This document shows, one piece after another, positions 49,669 through 58,940 of a DNA stretch of 64,000 bases. The DNA comes from Amycolatopsis aidingensis (GTDB taxonomy: Bacteria; Actinomycetota; Actinomycetes; Mycobacteriales; Pseudonocardiaceae), in NCBI RefSeq assembly GCF_018885265.1, contig NZ_CP076538.1, positions 4,190,001 to 4,254,000 on the forward strand, given 5' to 3'. Made by a program: the position numbers and the translations under genes. Under the pieces are notes generated by a model. It saw only the letters and a list, made by a program, of their open reading frames with translations. It did no database searches and had not been told where the DNA came from. How positions within the stretch are numbered: position 1 is the first letter of the stretch; every line of letters begins with the position of its first letter.

Positions 49669-49815
49669 GGAACGGCCAGCGCACGGATGTGGACGGCAAA
49701 CGCATGAATGTGGGCGGCAAACACGCGGATGTGGACGGCAAACACGGCGATCCGTTGTGTTTGCCGTCCACGCGCACGCGTTGGCCGTCCACGCGCACGC
49801 GTTGGCCGTTTCCGG
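49669..49815. repeat. Intergenic array of 21-bp repeats with inversion
   Basis: Four copies of the unit seen at 20.0 kb run in one direction (near 49670, 49694, 49715 and 49736; best form CGGCAAACACGCGGATGTGGA). The array then flips and at least three copies run in the other direction (from 49757, form CGTTGGCCGTCCACGCGCACG). At the turn, 49731-49745 (GTGGACGGCAAACAC) and 49757-49771 (its exact reverse complement) form a 15-bp hairpin with an 11-base loop. The array occupies the gap between two same-direction genes. Confidence 0.82.
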
Positions 49816-49821
49816 ACGGCC

Positions 49822-50739
49822 TCAGCCCAGATCCGGGGCGGGGCCGAGCGCATTGAGCGCGGTGACCACGGTTTTCTCCTCGTAGGCGAAGTGGGCTTCC
49901 AGGTCGGTGGCCAGGCGGTCCAGTTCGGCGCGCAGCCGCGAAGAGTCGCTCTCGCCGGGGACGTACTCCTCGGCGAGCCGCCGGATCTCGGCTTGCAACC
50001 GGGCCACGGTCCGGTGCTCGGCGGCCAGCTCGGTCAGCGCGGGCGCCAGCGCGGGGAAACGTTGCGCCAGCATGGGGAACGCGCCCTGGTCCTCGCCGGT
50101 GTGATGCTGCCCAAGTGCGCCGCAGAACTCCCGGCAGTGGGCACGCAGCTGGTCGGCGAGGTCCGGCGACACCGGCCGCGCCGGGTCCCGCGTCATCTCC
50201 TCGGCCTGGCGCCGGAGTGCGGCGAGCTCGGTACGCAGCCATTCGTGCCCCTCCACCAGGAAGTCGCCGAGGCCGTGGACCCGGTCGGCCCCGGCGTCCA
50301 CCCGATGCAGGGTCACCACCGGGATCACCCTGGTGGTCCGGGCCTGGTAGTCGCCGAACCCGGGTTCGGCCTCGACGACCCTGGCGAACAGCTCATCACG
50401 TTCCCCGCCGTGCGGGATGCCGGCCATCGCCTGGTAGGTCTCGGTACCGGTCTCGACGGTGACCAGCGGGTTCTTCCTGATGTTGTGGTACCACGCCGGA
50501 TTCCTGGGCGCGCCCATCGCGGAGGCGACCACCAGCGGCTGCCCCTCGATCTCCAGGTATCCGAGCGGGACCGTGCGGCGCAGGCCGCTGCGGGCGCCGA
50601 GCGTGGTCAGCAGGACGAGGGCGGAACCCTCGAACATCCCGCCGACCTTCCCGCCGTTGTCCCGGAACTCCGTGATCACCTGCCGCTGGAACTCGGCGAC
50701 GTCGAATTCCGCGCCCGGTGCTGATTGTTCTTCGGTCAT
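49822..50739 (-). CDS. Deazaflavin-dependent oxidoreductase-like domain fused to a hemerythrin domain
   Basis: The 305-residue protein has two parts. Residues about 10-140 are a DUF385/Ddn-type split-barrel: ALVLLTTLGARSGLRRTVPLGYLE, then APRNPAWYHNIRKNPLVTVETG, which in relatives binds cofactor F420. Residues about 155-300 are a hemerythrin helical bundle with His in VEGHEWL, HCREFCGALGQHHTGEDQGAFP, LAAEHRTV and LEAHFAYEEK as candidate iron ligands. Fusing an F420-linked reductase to an oxygen- or NO-binding di-iron domain suggests electron delivery to or sensing of a diatomic gas. AAAGGA precedes the ATG at 50739. The stop touches the repeat array downstream. Confidence 0.82.
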   Translation of the reverse strand: MTEEQSAPGAEFDVAEFQRQVITEFRDNGGKVGGMFEGSALVLLTTLGARSGLRRTVPLGYLEIEGQPLVVASAMGAPRNPAWYHNIRKNPLVTVETGTETYQAMAGIPHGGERDELFARVVEAEPGFGDYQARTTRVIPVVTLHRVDAGADRVHGLGDFLVEGHEWLRTELAALRRQAEEMTRDPARPVSPDLADQLRAHCREFCGALGQHHTGEDQGAFPMLAQRFPALAPALTELAAEHRTVARLQAEIRRLAEEYVPGESDSSRLRAELDRLATDLEAHFAYEEKTVVTALNALGPAPDLG

Positions 50740-51088
50740 GTGGTCCTTTCCAGATCAAGGTACGGATCGGAGGAACGGACGCCACCATGAGCGGACACGC
50801 GAAAACCCGTAGGCCGGACATGCAGAGGGAAGACACACCGCACCGAGAAGAGATCAGAAAGCGGTTGCCCTCAACAGAGGCTTGCCAGAACGGGAGACGG
50901 AAACGCGCCGTACTCCGGTGGCAAAGAGAAAGTCAGTACCTCCACATATCGGCCCATCCGGGGCTCGAGGCGAGGTTAACAGATCTTGGCGCCGGGCGTC
51001 GAGCACACCTGACCGTCCGCCATACGGCGGATGAACTCTCCCGCGGGCGCCTTTCCCTGCCATGCCCGGCCTCCTAGGTTGATCAACT
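50740..51088. other. Intergenic region without a gene
   Basis: A 349-bp gap between divergent genes. An open plus-strand frame at 50787-51077 has a plausible ribosome site but its third positions lack the G/C bias of real genes here, so I reject it. The short dyad TCCGCC-ATAC-GGCGGA lies at 51016-51031; the GCCATACGGC core recalls the hairpin at 9.6 kb. TAGGTT (51076-51081) could be a -10 element for the next gene. Confidence 0.4.
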
Positions 51089-53917
51089 GTGACGAGAGGT
51101 GTGCTCGGCCTGGTCGTGGTCCTGATCGTGCTCGTACTGCCCGGCCCCGTGGGCACCGCGGCGAGCGGCGCCGTGGAGGTGCGCGGCACGGTGTTCGCCG
51201 ACCGCGACGGCGACGGGGAGCGCGGCGCGGGCGAGCCGGGGCTGGCCGGCGTCTCGGTGACCGACGGGGCGGTGTGGACCAGCACGGCCGCGGATGGCGG
51301 CTATCACCTGCGGATCGACCCGGATCGCAGGGAAACCGACCTCGTGCACGTGGTCTCCCCTGACGGCTACACCCCGGCCCTACGCGCGGACTACGTGCCA
51401 CGGTTCTTCCACGAGGTGACCAAAGGTGTCACCGAGCAGGGCGGCGTGGACTTCGCCATGGTGCCCGATCCGGACGCGGCCGATCCACTGGAGACCTGGC
51501 AGGTGGTTTCGGACACCGAGACCGACAACCGCACCGATGACTCGGCCGGGGACAGCCGCGCCCGGTGGACCCGCCAGGTCTCGGCCATGGCCGAGAACAA
51601 CGAGGCCACGGTGACCATCGCCACCGGCGATCTCACGGTCACCGACTACGCCGAGACGCCCCGCCGCCAGGGTGGTTACGACATCCTGCGCGCCGGGCTC
51701 GCCGATGGCGGCCTCGGTCGTCCGTTCTACCCGGTCATGGGCAACCACGACGCGGGCGGGACCGGCACGAGCAGCGGTTACGCCGCCAGTATGGAGACCT
51801 ACCGGCGCAACATGGGCCCGGAGTGGTACAGCTTCGACCGCAACGGCAGGCATATCGTGGTGCTGGAGAACAACTACGATCCCACCGGCCTTGCCCCGCA
51901 GCTGCGCTGGCTGCGCACCGATCTGCGCAGGCATGCCGATGGCAAGCAGGTGCTGGTGTTCGCGCACCGCTCGCTGTTCACCCGGTGGGGCCCGGGGACG
52001 ACCATCCAGCCGATCGTCGACGAGCTCGCCCGCTACGACGTGCGGATGTTCGCCGCCGGGCACAACCAGCAGAGTGAGTTCCGCCGCGGCGCGTTCCCGC
52101 GCTCGGTGGAGGTGAACAACATGGGCGCCACCTACGGCATCGACGGTGCCCGGCCCGGCTACCGGCTGCTGGACTTCGCAGGCATCACCGACGACCCGGC
52201 GACGAAGCGCAATGAGGACACCGGCTACGTCTCCGGGACACACCGGCAGTTCTCCGTTCCAGGCAAGGCCACCCTGGTGAGCCCGGCGCCGGGCAGCGTC
52301 TACCCCGGCCGCACCGCCATCCCGGTGCAGGCTTACGCCGAGGACGACGGCCGCACCCCAGCGACGGCGCGGCTGACGATCCGGGACCTGTTCGGCCGGA
52401 TCGTCTGGCAGCGCAGGGCACTCCGGTTCGGCGCACCACGGAGTCCACAAGGGATGGTCAACTGCTACACACCGCCCGGCGGCGAACCCGAGCCCTGCCC
52501 TGCCGCACGCACCAACTGGACCGTCGCGCAGGATCGTGTTCCCGGCCTGCTCCCCGGGATTTACCGCGCCGAGCTGCACGCCGTGGACACGACCGGAAAG
52601 CGGTGGCCCGCGGTGCGGTCGAGGTTCCGGGTACTGCCGCGGTTCCTGCTGCGCGACCCGGAAGGCGGGGCGGACTGGCCCCGGCAGGGCGGTGACGAGC
52701 GGGGCAGGTCATCGGCCGGATCCGATCCCGGAGCCAGGCTGGACCAGCGCTGGGCGGCGAACACCGGTGAGCATTTCAACCTGAACGGCGCGGCGGTCGC
52801 AGGGGACAGGGTCATCGTGTCCACGCAGGCCTTCGCCTCTCCCTACCACCAGGTACTGGCCTACCACCGGGACACCGGCCGCGAGCTGTGGCGGACCTAC
52901 CTGGACGGGGACGCCGAGTCCTTCCCCACCGTGCACGGCGGCCGGGTGTACCTCAGCACGGCGGTCGGCCGGGTCTACGCACTGGACGCGCGCACCGGGA
53001 AGGTGGTCTGGCAGACCATCGACGGCGAGCACCGGGTCGGCGGCACCGTCCGCCGCTACGGCCGGGCCGGTGGTCCGGTGAGCGTGTTCGACCTGCCCGC
53101 GCGGGACCACGCCGTCGCCGTCTACCAGGAGTTCGACCGGATCGTCTGCCGGGACGCGGCGACCGGGCGACGACTGCCCGGCGGGTTCACCGCACCTGCG
53201 GGCTGGGGCGAGTTCCACAGCACGGCCGTGCGCGAACCCGGCAGCGACACGGCCTACCTGCACTCGGGCTCCAGCCAGACGCTGATCGCCATGGACCTGA
53301 GCACCTGCGCCCGACGGTACTCGGTGGACACCAAGGGAGACCTGTACAGCCACTCCTCCCCCGTGCTCACCGATCCCCGCCAGGGCGAACCGCAACTGGT
53401 CACCATGACCGTGGGCGGGCTCGGCGGACACGACCCGAGCGCGGGCGGCGCCAGGCTGTGGCATACCGACCTGCCGGAGAGCACATGCGAGCCGGGGCCA
53501 CCGCAGGTGACCAGCCCCGCCGTGCGCGGCCGGATGGTCTATGTCGCGGCGGCGGACGGCGTGGTCCGTGCCTTCGACACCGGCTCGCCCGAGCCGGCCG
53601 AACCGGTGTGGGAGACGCCCGTGGGCTATCCGCCGGGCGCGGGCCCGCCGCCTGGCTGCACCGCAGCGACGGCCGGAGCGCCCGCGATGCACGCGCTGGC
53701 CACCGAGACGGTGGTGTACGCGGGCACCTGGGACGGCAGGCTGGCGGTGCTGGACCGTGGCAGCGGAGCCGTGCTCGCCGAGTACGACCTCGGCGGCGGG
53801 GTGGCCTCGGCGATGTCGGTCAGCGGCGACTGGCTGTTCGCGCTGACCACCGACGGCACCCTGCACGCGCTCGCAGCCCGCGAACCGCACTGGCGGCTGC
53901 CGTGGATTCTTGATTGA
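51089..53917 (+). CDS. Secreted calcineurin-like phosphoesterase fused to a PQQ-like beta-propeller
   Basis: The 942-residue preprotein has a signal peptide ([19 protein letters not shown]). A CnaB/SdrD-like beta domain (about 30-110: [26 protein letters not shown]) is followed by a metallophosphoesterase (about 140-385) with [16 protein letters not shown] and FAAGHNQQ. The first metal motif is altered, VSDTET in place of the usual D-x-H. An Ig-like region (about 390-520) and a PQQ/Trp-Asp-like propeller (about 540-930, repeats such as [15 protein letters not shown]) complete the chain. This order is unusual; it suggests a cell-surface phosphodi- or monoesterase bound to a scaffold. There is no strong ribosome site before the GTG start. 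Confidence 0.82.
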   Translation: MTRGVLGLVVVLIVLVLPGPVGTAASGAVEVRGTVFADRDGDGERGAGEPGLAGVSVTDGAVWTSTAADGGYHLRIDPDRRETDLVHVVSPDGYTPALRADYVPRFFHEVTKGVTEQGGVDFAMVPDPDAADPLETWQVVSDTETDNRTDDSAGDSRARWTRQVSAMAENNEATVTIATGDLTVTDYAETPRRQGGYDILRAGLADGGLGRPFYPVMGNHDAGGTGTSSGYAASMETYRRNMGPEWYSFDRNGRHIVVLENNYDPTGLAPQLRWLRTDLRRHADGKQVLVFAHRSLFTRWGPGTTIQPIVDELARYDVRMFAAGHNQQSEFRRGAFPRSVEVNNMGATYGIDGARPGYRLLDFAGITDDPATKRNEDTGYVSGTHRQFSVPGKATLVSPAPGSVYPGRTAIPVQAYAEDDGRTPATARLTIRDLFGRIVWQRRALRFGAPRSPQGMVNCYTPPGGEPEPCPAARTNWTVAQDRVPGLLPGIYRAELHAVDTTGKRWPAVRSRFRVLPRFLLRDPEGGADWPRQGGDERGRSSAGSDPGARLDQRWAANTGEHFNLNGAAVAGDRVIVSTQAFASPYHQVLAYHRDTGRELWRTYLDGDAESFPTVHGGRVYLSTAVGRVYALDARTGKVVWQTIDGEHRVGGTVRRYGRAGGPVSVFDLPARDHAVAVYQEFDRIVCRDAATGRRLPGGFTAPAGWGEFHSTAVREPGSDTAYLHSGSSQTLIAMDLSTCARRYSVDTKGDLYSHSSPVLTDPRQGEPQLVTMTVGGLGGHDPSAGGARLWHTDLPESTCEPGPPQVTSPAVRGRMVYVAAADGVVRAFDTGSPEPAEPVWETPVGYPPGAGPPPGCTAATAGAPAMHALATETVVYAGTWDGRLAVLDRGSGAVLAEYDLGGGVASAMSVSGDWLFALTTDGTLHALAAREPHWRLPWILD

Positions 53918-54024
53918 CACCGGTGCGGCCGCTTACTAGCGTGCCTGCGCATACCCCGATCGGCGAGGGAGGTAGGCATGCGGGCCTTCGTGCACCGGCG
54001 TGCCGTACCCCGGAAACGACGCCG

Positions 54025-54987
54025 ATGAGGCTCGCGACCTTCCGTACCGATGCGGGCGTAACCCGGTTCGGTGCCGTACGGGACGACCAGGTCGTGGCGT
54101 TCACCGATCTCGCCCCGCGGGTGCGCGGGCTGGGGTCCATCGACAAGTACCTCGCCGGCCTGCCTGCCACCTTTCAGCGGGCGCAGGATCTGCTGGCCGC
54201 CAACCCCGGCGCACAGGGCACGCCGCTGTCCCAGGTGCGTCTCCTGCCCGCGGTGCCCCGGCCGGCCGCGCTGCTGGACTGCGCGCTGTCCCCGCGCCAC
54301 CTGCGTGCCTCCACCGAGGTGCTGCTGCGGCACGCCCTGCCCTGGCGGCTGGGCAGGCTGCTCGGCCCGATCGCGGGCTCGCTGGTCGGCAGGCCCCGCG
54401 CCGGGGTGCGGTACTACAAGGGCAACCACCACTCGATCATCGGCGACCAGGACACCATCGCCTGGCCGGACTACACCGCCTACCTCGATATCGAGCCCGA
54501 GCTCGCGCTGGTCACCGGCGCGGCGGGCGAACTGGCCGGGTACCTCATCTACAACGACGCCTCCGCGCGCGACGTCCAGCTGCCGGAGATGTTCTTCACC
54601 GGGCCGACCAGTTCCAAGGACTTCGACGACGGCAACGGGTTCGGCCCCTACCTGGTCACCCCGGACGAGGTGCCGGACCCGCTGGGCCTGGCCACCACGG
54701 TGGACTTCCCCGGCAGGCCGACCTGGCGCGGCAGCACCGCCGAGTACACCCATCATCCCGCCGAGGTACTCGCCGAGATCGCCGCGCACCGCACCCTCCC
54801 CCCTGGCACGGTGATCGGCATGGGCACCGTCCCCGGCTGCTGCGGGCTGGACCGCGACGAGTGGCTCACCCCCGGCGAGCAGGTCACCATCCACATCGAC
54901 CGGCTCGGCACCCTGCGGCAGTATGTCGGCACACCGGCAGGCACCCCGAGCACGCGCTGGAGCCCGCGTACCTCCCTGGGCGGCTGA
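54025..54987 (+). CDS. Fumarylacetoacetate hydrolase family protein
   Basis: The 320-residue protein matches the FAH family: an N-terminal strand region (MRLATFRTDAGVTRFGAVRD), then GRPRAGVRYYKGNHHSIIGDQDTIAWP, DIEPELALVTG with metal-binding acids, GYLIYNDASARDVQ, and GMGTVPGCCGLDRDEWLTPGEQVTI near the end. These Mg-dependent enzymes hydrolyse or decarboxylate acylpyruvates and related diketo acids. The conserved start is at 54025; an upstream frame is open to 53914 but is not conserved. It stands alone between the phosphoesterase and the lipoprotein genes, and its substrate is unknown. Confidence 0.87.
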   Translation: MRLATFRTDAGVTRFGAVRDDQVVAFTDLAPRVRGLGSIDKYLAGLPATFQRAQDLLAANPGAQGTPLSQVRLLPAVPRPAALLDCALSPRHLRASTEVLLRHALPWRLGRLLGPIAGSLVGRPRAGVRYYKGNHHSIIGDQDTIAWPDYTAYLDIEPELALVTGAAGELAGYLIYNDASARDVQLPEMFFTGPTSSKDFDDGNGFGPYLVTPDEVPDPLGLATTVDFPGRPTWRGSTAEYTHHPAEVLAEIAAHRTLPPGTVIGMGTVPGCCGLDRDEWLTPGEQVTIHIDRLGTLRQYVGTPAGTPSTRWSPRTSLGG

Positions 54988-55106
54988 CCGCCCCCGCGCC
55001 GGAACACCGAGTGGCCGGATGTGGGATCCGGTTGAACCACCCGCGGCCCGTCCTCGTATCCCCCGGTGTAGGCCCCGCCGAGCGTCGTTCCCCGCGTCGC
55101 TCGACA

Positions 55107-55136
55107 TCCACTGTGGACATATCAGTCCATAGTGGA
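55107..55136 (+). promoter_or_regulatory. Operator-like dyad upstream of the redox lipoprotein operon
   Basis: TCCACTGTGGAC (55107-55118) and GTCCATAGTGGA (55125-55136) are inverted at 11 of 12 positions, 6 bp apart. It lies 36 bp before the lipoprotein start in an A/T-richer stretch, where a promoter is expected. Confidence 0.55.
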
Positions 55137-55171
55137 ATAAACGCGCCCCTGGCCCCCGACAGGAGGACGTC

Positions 55172-56356
55172 ATGACGCCCCGCAGGCGTTTGCTCATCCC
55201 GGCCGCCGTGGCTCTCACGCTGCTCACGGCCATCGCTGCCTGCGACGACAGCAACTCCTACGGCAGCTACTACTCCGCAGGCGTACCCGGCGGTGGCCAG
55301 GTCCGGCTGATCGCGCAGCAGTCCGGCCCCGCCGACCGTCCACCCGTGCACGCGGTCGATGCCTTCGACATCGGCCCCATGCTGGTGGACGACCAAGGAT
55401 TCGCGCTCTACCGCTACGACCGGGACGACGCCAGCCCCTCCACCTCGAACTGCACCGGTGCCTGCGCCGAGGTGTGGCAGCCTATGCCGGCATCCGAGGA
55501 GCCGTCCGGCTCCCTGCTCCAGGGCAGGCTCGGCACCATCACGAGGCCGGACGGGTCAGCGCAGCTCACCCTGTCCGGGTGGCCGCTGTACCGGTACACC
55601 AAGGACGAGATGGCAGGCGAGACCACGGGCCATGGCATCGACGGCGCCTGGTTCCCGGTCCGGCCGGACGGCGGGAAGATCGAGCGCAGCGCAGATCTCG
55701 GGCCCATGGACACCGCCACCCCGCTGTCGGACACCGATGTCGAGCTGCTGGTGAAGGTCCGGCAGGCGGGCCTGTGGGAGATGCCGTCCTCGAACTGGGC
55801 CCGGTCGCAGGGAAGCAACCAGCGGGTCCGCGAGATCGGCCTGATCCTCCTTGTCGACCACGGCAGGCTGGACAGCGCGGTGCGCACCGTCGCCGACCGG
55901 TTCGGGGTCGAACTGCCGGACCGGCCGAACGTCAAGCAACAGGACTGGCTCAACGAGATGCGCGACGCCGGCAGCCCGGCGGAGTTCGACCGGATCTACG
56001 CCAACCGGCTGCGGCTGGCCCACGGCAAGGTGCTCACCTACGTCGCCAACGTACGCGCCGGCAGCCGCAACGAGACCGTCCGTGCGTTCGCCAACAGCGG
56101 CAACACCGCGGTGCTGCGGCACATCAACCTGCTGGAGAGCACCGGGCTGGTCGACTACGAGGAACTGCCCGCACCGGTGCTGGACGCCTCGGCGACGGCC
56201 GCGGGTGCCGCCCTCAGCATGGAGGCCACCGACGTGTTCCTCGTCGTGCTGCTGGCCGCCCTGCTGTGCGGCGGAACCGTGCTCGCGCTCTGGCTGGTCC
56301 GCAACAACGGTCCACGGCCGCGCAAACCGCGCGGCCCGCCGATGACCTATTCCTGA
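55172..56356 (+). CDS. Lipoprotein with secreted-repeat (PF03640-like) and DUF4142-like domains and a C-terminal membrane helix
   Basis: The 394-residue protein has a lipoprotein signal ending in LLTAIAAC, with the lipid-carrying Cys about residue 24. Two PF03640-type repeats follow (MLVDDQGFALYRYDRDDASPS with CTGACAEVW, and then LSGWPLYRYTKDEMAGETTG with AWFPV). Residues about 185-335 resemble DUF4142 (LVDHGRLDSAVRTVADRFGVELP, YVANVRAGSRNETVRAFANSG), and a C-terminal helix (VFLVVLLAALLCGGTVLALWLV) makes a second anchor. The next gene, 42 bp on, is a cytochrome-b-like membrane protein, so a trans-envelope electron path is likely. AGGAGG precedes the ATG. Confidence 0.8.
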   Translation: MTPRRRLLIPAAVALTLLTAIAACDDSNSYGSYYSAGVPGGGQVRLIAQQSGPADRPPVHAVDAFDIGPMLVDDQGFALYRYDRDDASPSTSNCTGACAEVWQPMPASEEPSGSLLQGRLGTITRPDGSAQLTLSGWPLYRYTKDEMAGETTGHGIDGAWFPVRPDGGKIERSADLGPMDTATPLSDTDVELLVKVRQAGLWEMPSSNWARSQGSNQRVREIGLILLVDHGRLDSAVRTVADRFGVELPDRPNVKQQDWLNEMRDAGSPAEFDRIYANRLRLAHGKVLTYVANVRAGSRNETVRAFANSGNTAVLRHINLLESTGLVDYEELPAPVLDASATAAGAALSMEATDVFLVVLLAALLCGGTVLALWLVRNNGPRPRKPRGPPMTYS

Positions 56357-56398
56357 CCACAGGCTACCGACCACAACTCAATCAGGAGAGAAGATCTT

Positions 56399-57004
56399 AT
56401 GCCGGACGGATGGGCTCAGGCGCTCATCGAGTTCGCCCAGCCGGCGGCGGACCAGGGCCTGCGCTACGTCGCCGCCATTTCCGCACGCCTTTCCTACGCG
56501 TTCATGTGCCTGACCCTGTGCTGGGGCGTGCTCACCGCGACGGGCTGGGTACACCGCATCTGCGGCCGCAAGACCATGCGCAGCGGGCATGTCGCGCTCG
56601 CCATGCTGGCACTGGCCTTCGGTGCGATCCACGCCATCGGGTTCCTGTTCGTCACCGCGGGCACGTTCACCGTGCCCCGGTTGATCATCCCGCTGCTGCC
56701 GGGCACGCTCGCCCGGCACACCATGGGGATCCTCGGCCTGGAACTGGCGCTGGCCATCGCGGTGACCGCGGGACTGGTCCGGCTGATGTCCTACCGGCGC
56801 TGGCTGTGGGTGCACAGGCTCGCCTACCCCGCGTTCGCGCTGCTGGTGCTGCACTCGCTGTTCGGCGCGATCGCCAACGGGCGGCTGGCCCTGTTGTGGC
56901 TGGGCGGGATCACCCTGCTCGTGCCCGCGGTCACCCTGGCCGTGCTGCGGTTCCTCCCGGTCCGGATCCTGGAACGGATCGGCCTGGTCGAGGAGCAGGT
57001 GTAG
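56399..57004 (+). CDS. Ferric-reductase-like cytochrome b membrane protein
   Basis: The 201-residue protein has five or six helices of the ferric-reductase-like/YedZ type, with His pairs in SGHVALAMLALAFGAIHAIGF and LWVHRLAYPAFALLVLHSLFG spaced to hold one or two hemes b across the membrane. No FAD- or NAD-binding domain follows, so electrons must come from another protein and leave to the lipoprotein encoded just upstream. GGAGAG precedes the ATG at 56399. It converges on the acyl-CoA synthetase gene, with 3 bp between stops. The final acceptor is unknown; iron, or an envelope thiol, is possible. Confidence 0.82.
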   Translation: MPDGWAQALIEFAQPAADQGLRYVAAISARLSYAFMCLTLCWGVLTATGWVHRICGRKTMRSGHVALAMLALAFGAIHAIGFLFVTAGTFTVPRLIIPLLPGTLARHTMGILGLELALAIAVTAGLVRLMSYRRWLWVHRLAYPAFALLVLHSLFGAIANGRLALLWLGGITLLVPAVTLAVLRFLPVRILERIGLVEEQV

Positions 57005-57007
57005 CGC

Positions 57008-58639
57008 TCACCCGGTGGCCGTACCGTCCAGCAGTTCCCTGCGCAGCAGTTTCCCGGTGGCGTTGCGCGGCAACTGGTCGACCAGCACGACCTCCCGCGG
57101 CGCCTTGTACCTGGCCAGGTTGGCCTTGACGTACTCCTTGACCTCCTCCGGATCGACGGTGGCACCGGGCGCGGCGACCAGGAACGCCTTCAGCCGCTGG
57201 CCGAACTCCTCGTCCGGGACGCCGAGCACGGCCGCCTCGAGGACATCCGTGCGCTCGGCGAGCAGGTTCTCCACCTCCAGCGGGAAGACGTTCTCCCCAC
57301 CGGAGACGATCATGTCGTCGTCCCTGCCGTCGATGAACAGCAGCCCGTCGGTGTCGAAATGGCCGACGTCCCCTGTGGAGAGCAGCCCGTCGATCATCTC
57401 CTTCGACCGGCCGTCGGTATAGCCGGAGAAACTCAGCCCGCTGCCCACGAACACCCTGCCGACGACCTCCGGCTCGGTGATCCGCGCCCCGTTCTCGTCG
57501 TAGAGCCGGACCCGGCAGGACACCGGCGGCCGCCCGGCCGTGCCAGGGGCTTTCCGCAGCTCCCGCGGCGTGGCCACGGTGGCGACCGCCACCTCGGTGG
57601 AGCCGTACAGGTTGTAGAGCACGTCACCAAAGGCCTCCGCGGTCCGCCGGCACAGGTCGGGCGAGACCGCCGAGCCGGCCGCGAACACGATGCGCAGCCG
57701 TGAGGTGTCGTGGCGCGCGATCACCTCCGGCCCGAGGTCGATGATCCGCTGCAGCATGGTCGGCACGACGACCAGGGTGCTGCAGCCGTGCTCGGCCACC
57801 AGCCGCAGGGTGTGCTCCGGGTCGAACCGCCTGCTCAGCACCACCTTGCAACCGAGACCGAAGGCCAGCACGAACTGCGACAATCCGGTGCCGTGGAACA
57901 CCGGTGCGGCAAGGCAGGTGCTCTCCCCCGCCCGCAGCGGGATCCGGTCGAGGAACTGCGCGCTGGACAGGGCCGAGGTCCGCTCGCGTGGCGCACCCTT
58001 CGGGGTCCCGGTGGTGCCGCTGGTCAGCAGCACGAACCCGCCGGGGCGGCGCGGAGCCGGCAGCGCCGTGTCGTCCGCGGCCGCGATCAGCTCGTCCAGG
58101 GTGGCCACCGCGGCACCCGTCGCGGGTTCCTCGTCCACCCAGGCCAGGTACCGTTCCACGCCGGCGTCCACGGCTTCCAGCAGCTCGGTGAACTCCTGGT
58201 CGTACACCAGGGCCGACACCTGCTCGCGGGCCACCACATCCGCCAGTTGCGGCCTGGCGAAGCCGGTGTTCAGCAGGACCAGCCGGGCTCCCAGCTTGCC
58301 GGCGGCGAGCATCACGACCACCAGGCCCCGGTGGTCCCGGCACAGTGCCGCGAGCACAGTGCCCTCGGTGATCCCGCGCCCCCGCCACGCCCTCGCCAGC
58401 GCGTTCGACCGCTGCTCGAGTTGCTGGAAGGTCAGCTCCCCCAGCTCGTCCGCCAGTGCGACGGCGGCACCGTCGCGGCGGGCGGCATGCCGGACGGCGC
58501 CGACGAAGGGGCCGAACTTCCGGACCGCGACGAGCGAACGCAGCCCCTCGTCGAGGCGCGGAAACGGTGCCAATCCCGCGCGGAACATCACCCACAGACT
58601 GCGCGCCATTTCCCCTGCGCCGCGAAACAATCCATCCAT
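57008..58639 (-). CDS. Acyl-CoA synthetase (FadD-like)
   Basis: The protein is 543 residues from the ATG at 58639. It is an ANL enzyme with the loop FVLLTSGTTGTPKGAPRER, the core NLYGSTEVAVATVA, STGDVGHFDTDGLLFIDGRDDDMIVSGGENVFP and the C-terminal Lys in LPRNATGKLLRREL. The GGENVFP run is typical of medium/long-chain acyl-CoA ligases; it is unlike the FAAL at 2.4 kb. The enzyme activates a fatty acid for degradation or lipid building. Longer starts at 58672 and 58690 are open. A double TTGACA about 200 bp upstream on this strand may be its promoter. Confidence 0.87.
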   Translation of the reverse strand: MDGLFRGAGEMARSLWVMFRAGLAPFPRLDEGLRSLVAVRKFGPFVGAVRHAARRDGAAVALADELGELTFQQLEQRSNALARAWRGRGITEGTVLAALCRDHRGLVVVMLAAGKLGARLVLLNTGFARPQLADVVAREQVSALVYDQEFTELLEAVDAGVERYLAWVDEEPATGAAVATLDELIAAADDTALPAPRRPGGFVLLTSGTTGTPKGAPRERTSALSSAQFLDRIPLRAGESTCLAAPVFHGTGLSQFVLAFGLGCKVVLSRRFDPEHTLRLVAEHGCSTLVVVPTMLQRIIDLGPEVIARHDTSRLRIVFAAGSAVSPDLCRRTAEAFGDVLYNLYGSTEVAVATVATPRELRKAPGTAGRPPVSCRVRLYDENGARITEPEVVGRVFVGSGLSFSGYTDGRSKEMIDGLLSTGDVGHFDTDGLLFIDGRDDDMIVSGGENVFPLEVENLLAERTDVLEAAVLGVPDEEFGQRLKAFLVAAPGATVDPEEVKEYVKANLARYKAPREVVLVDQLPRNATGKLLRRELLDGTATG

Positions 58640-58856
58640 ATGCCGACGGTAGCAGCCCGGACGAATACGCATGGACGTGTTCAGCGACACAAGATAAAGG
58701 CGTATTCACAATGCGGAACAATCGCTTTGTCACGGATGCACGAAAAAATGTCGGGGCACCCCGGCCTCGGCTACAAAAAACATATCGACGGGGAGCCGGA
58801 GAATGCTTCGCCAGCCTGCATCGCAGGTCAGATATCCACTATGTCACGACGAAGTA

Positions 58857-58872
58857 TGTCAACTGTTGTCAA
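58857..58872 (-). promoter_or_regulatory. Two TTGACA elements on the minus strand
   Basis: TTGACA occurs at 58857-58862 and 58867-58872 read on the minus strand, 10 bp apart. They could act as -35 elements for the acyl-CoA synthetase gene, with a weak -10 near 58839. The same bases could also be a repeated operator. Confidence 0.3.
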
Positions 58873-58921
58873 TACGTAACCGGCCTCGACGGTCACCACC
58901 GTCTCACCGAGGGTATCCAGT

Positions 58922-58938
58922 GGAGGTAAGTCCCCTCC
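58922..58938 (+). promoter_or_regulatory. Ribosome-site hairpin before the DUF151 gene
   Basis: GGAGG (58922-58926), the only good ribosome site, can pair with CCTCC (58934-58938), which sits just before the ATG. The 7-base loop would hide the site until the stem opens. The spacing to the ATG at 58941 is longer than usual. Confidence 0.35.
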
Positions 58939-58940
58939 GG

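Noticed and set aside
49669..49815. CRISPR array
   Set aside because: Units of about 21 bp follow each other without unique spacers and change orientation, and no cas genes are near.
50787..51077. Small plus-strand open frame with an apparent ribosome site
   Set aside because: Codon third positions are A/T-rich compared with all other genes here, and the residues match nothing.
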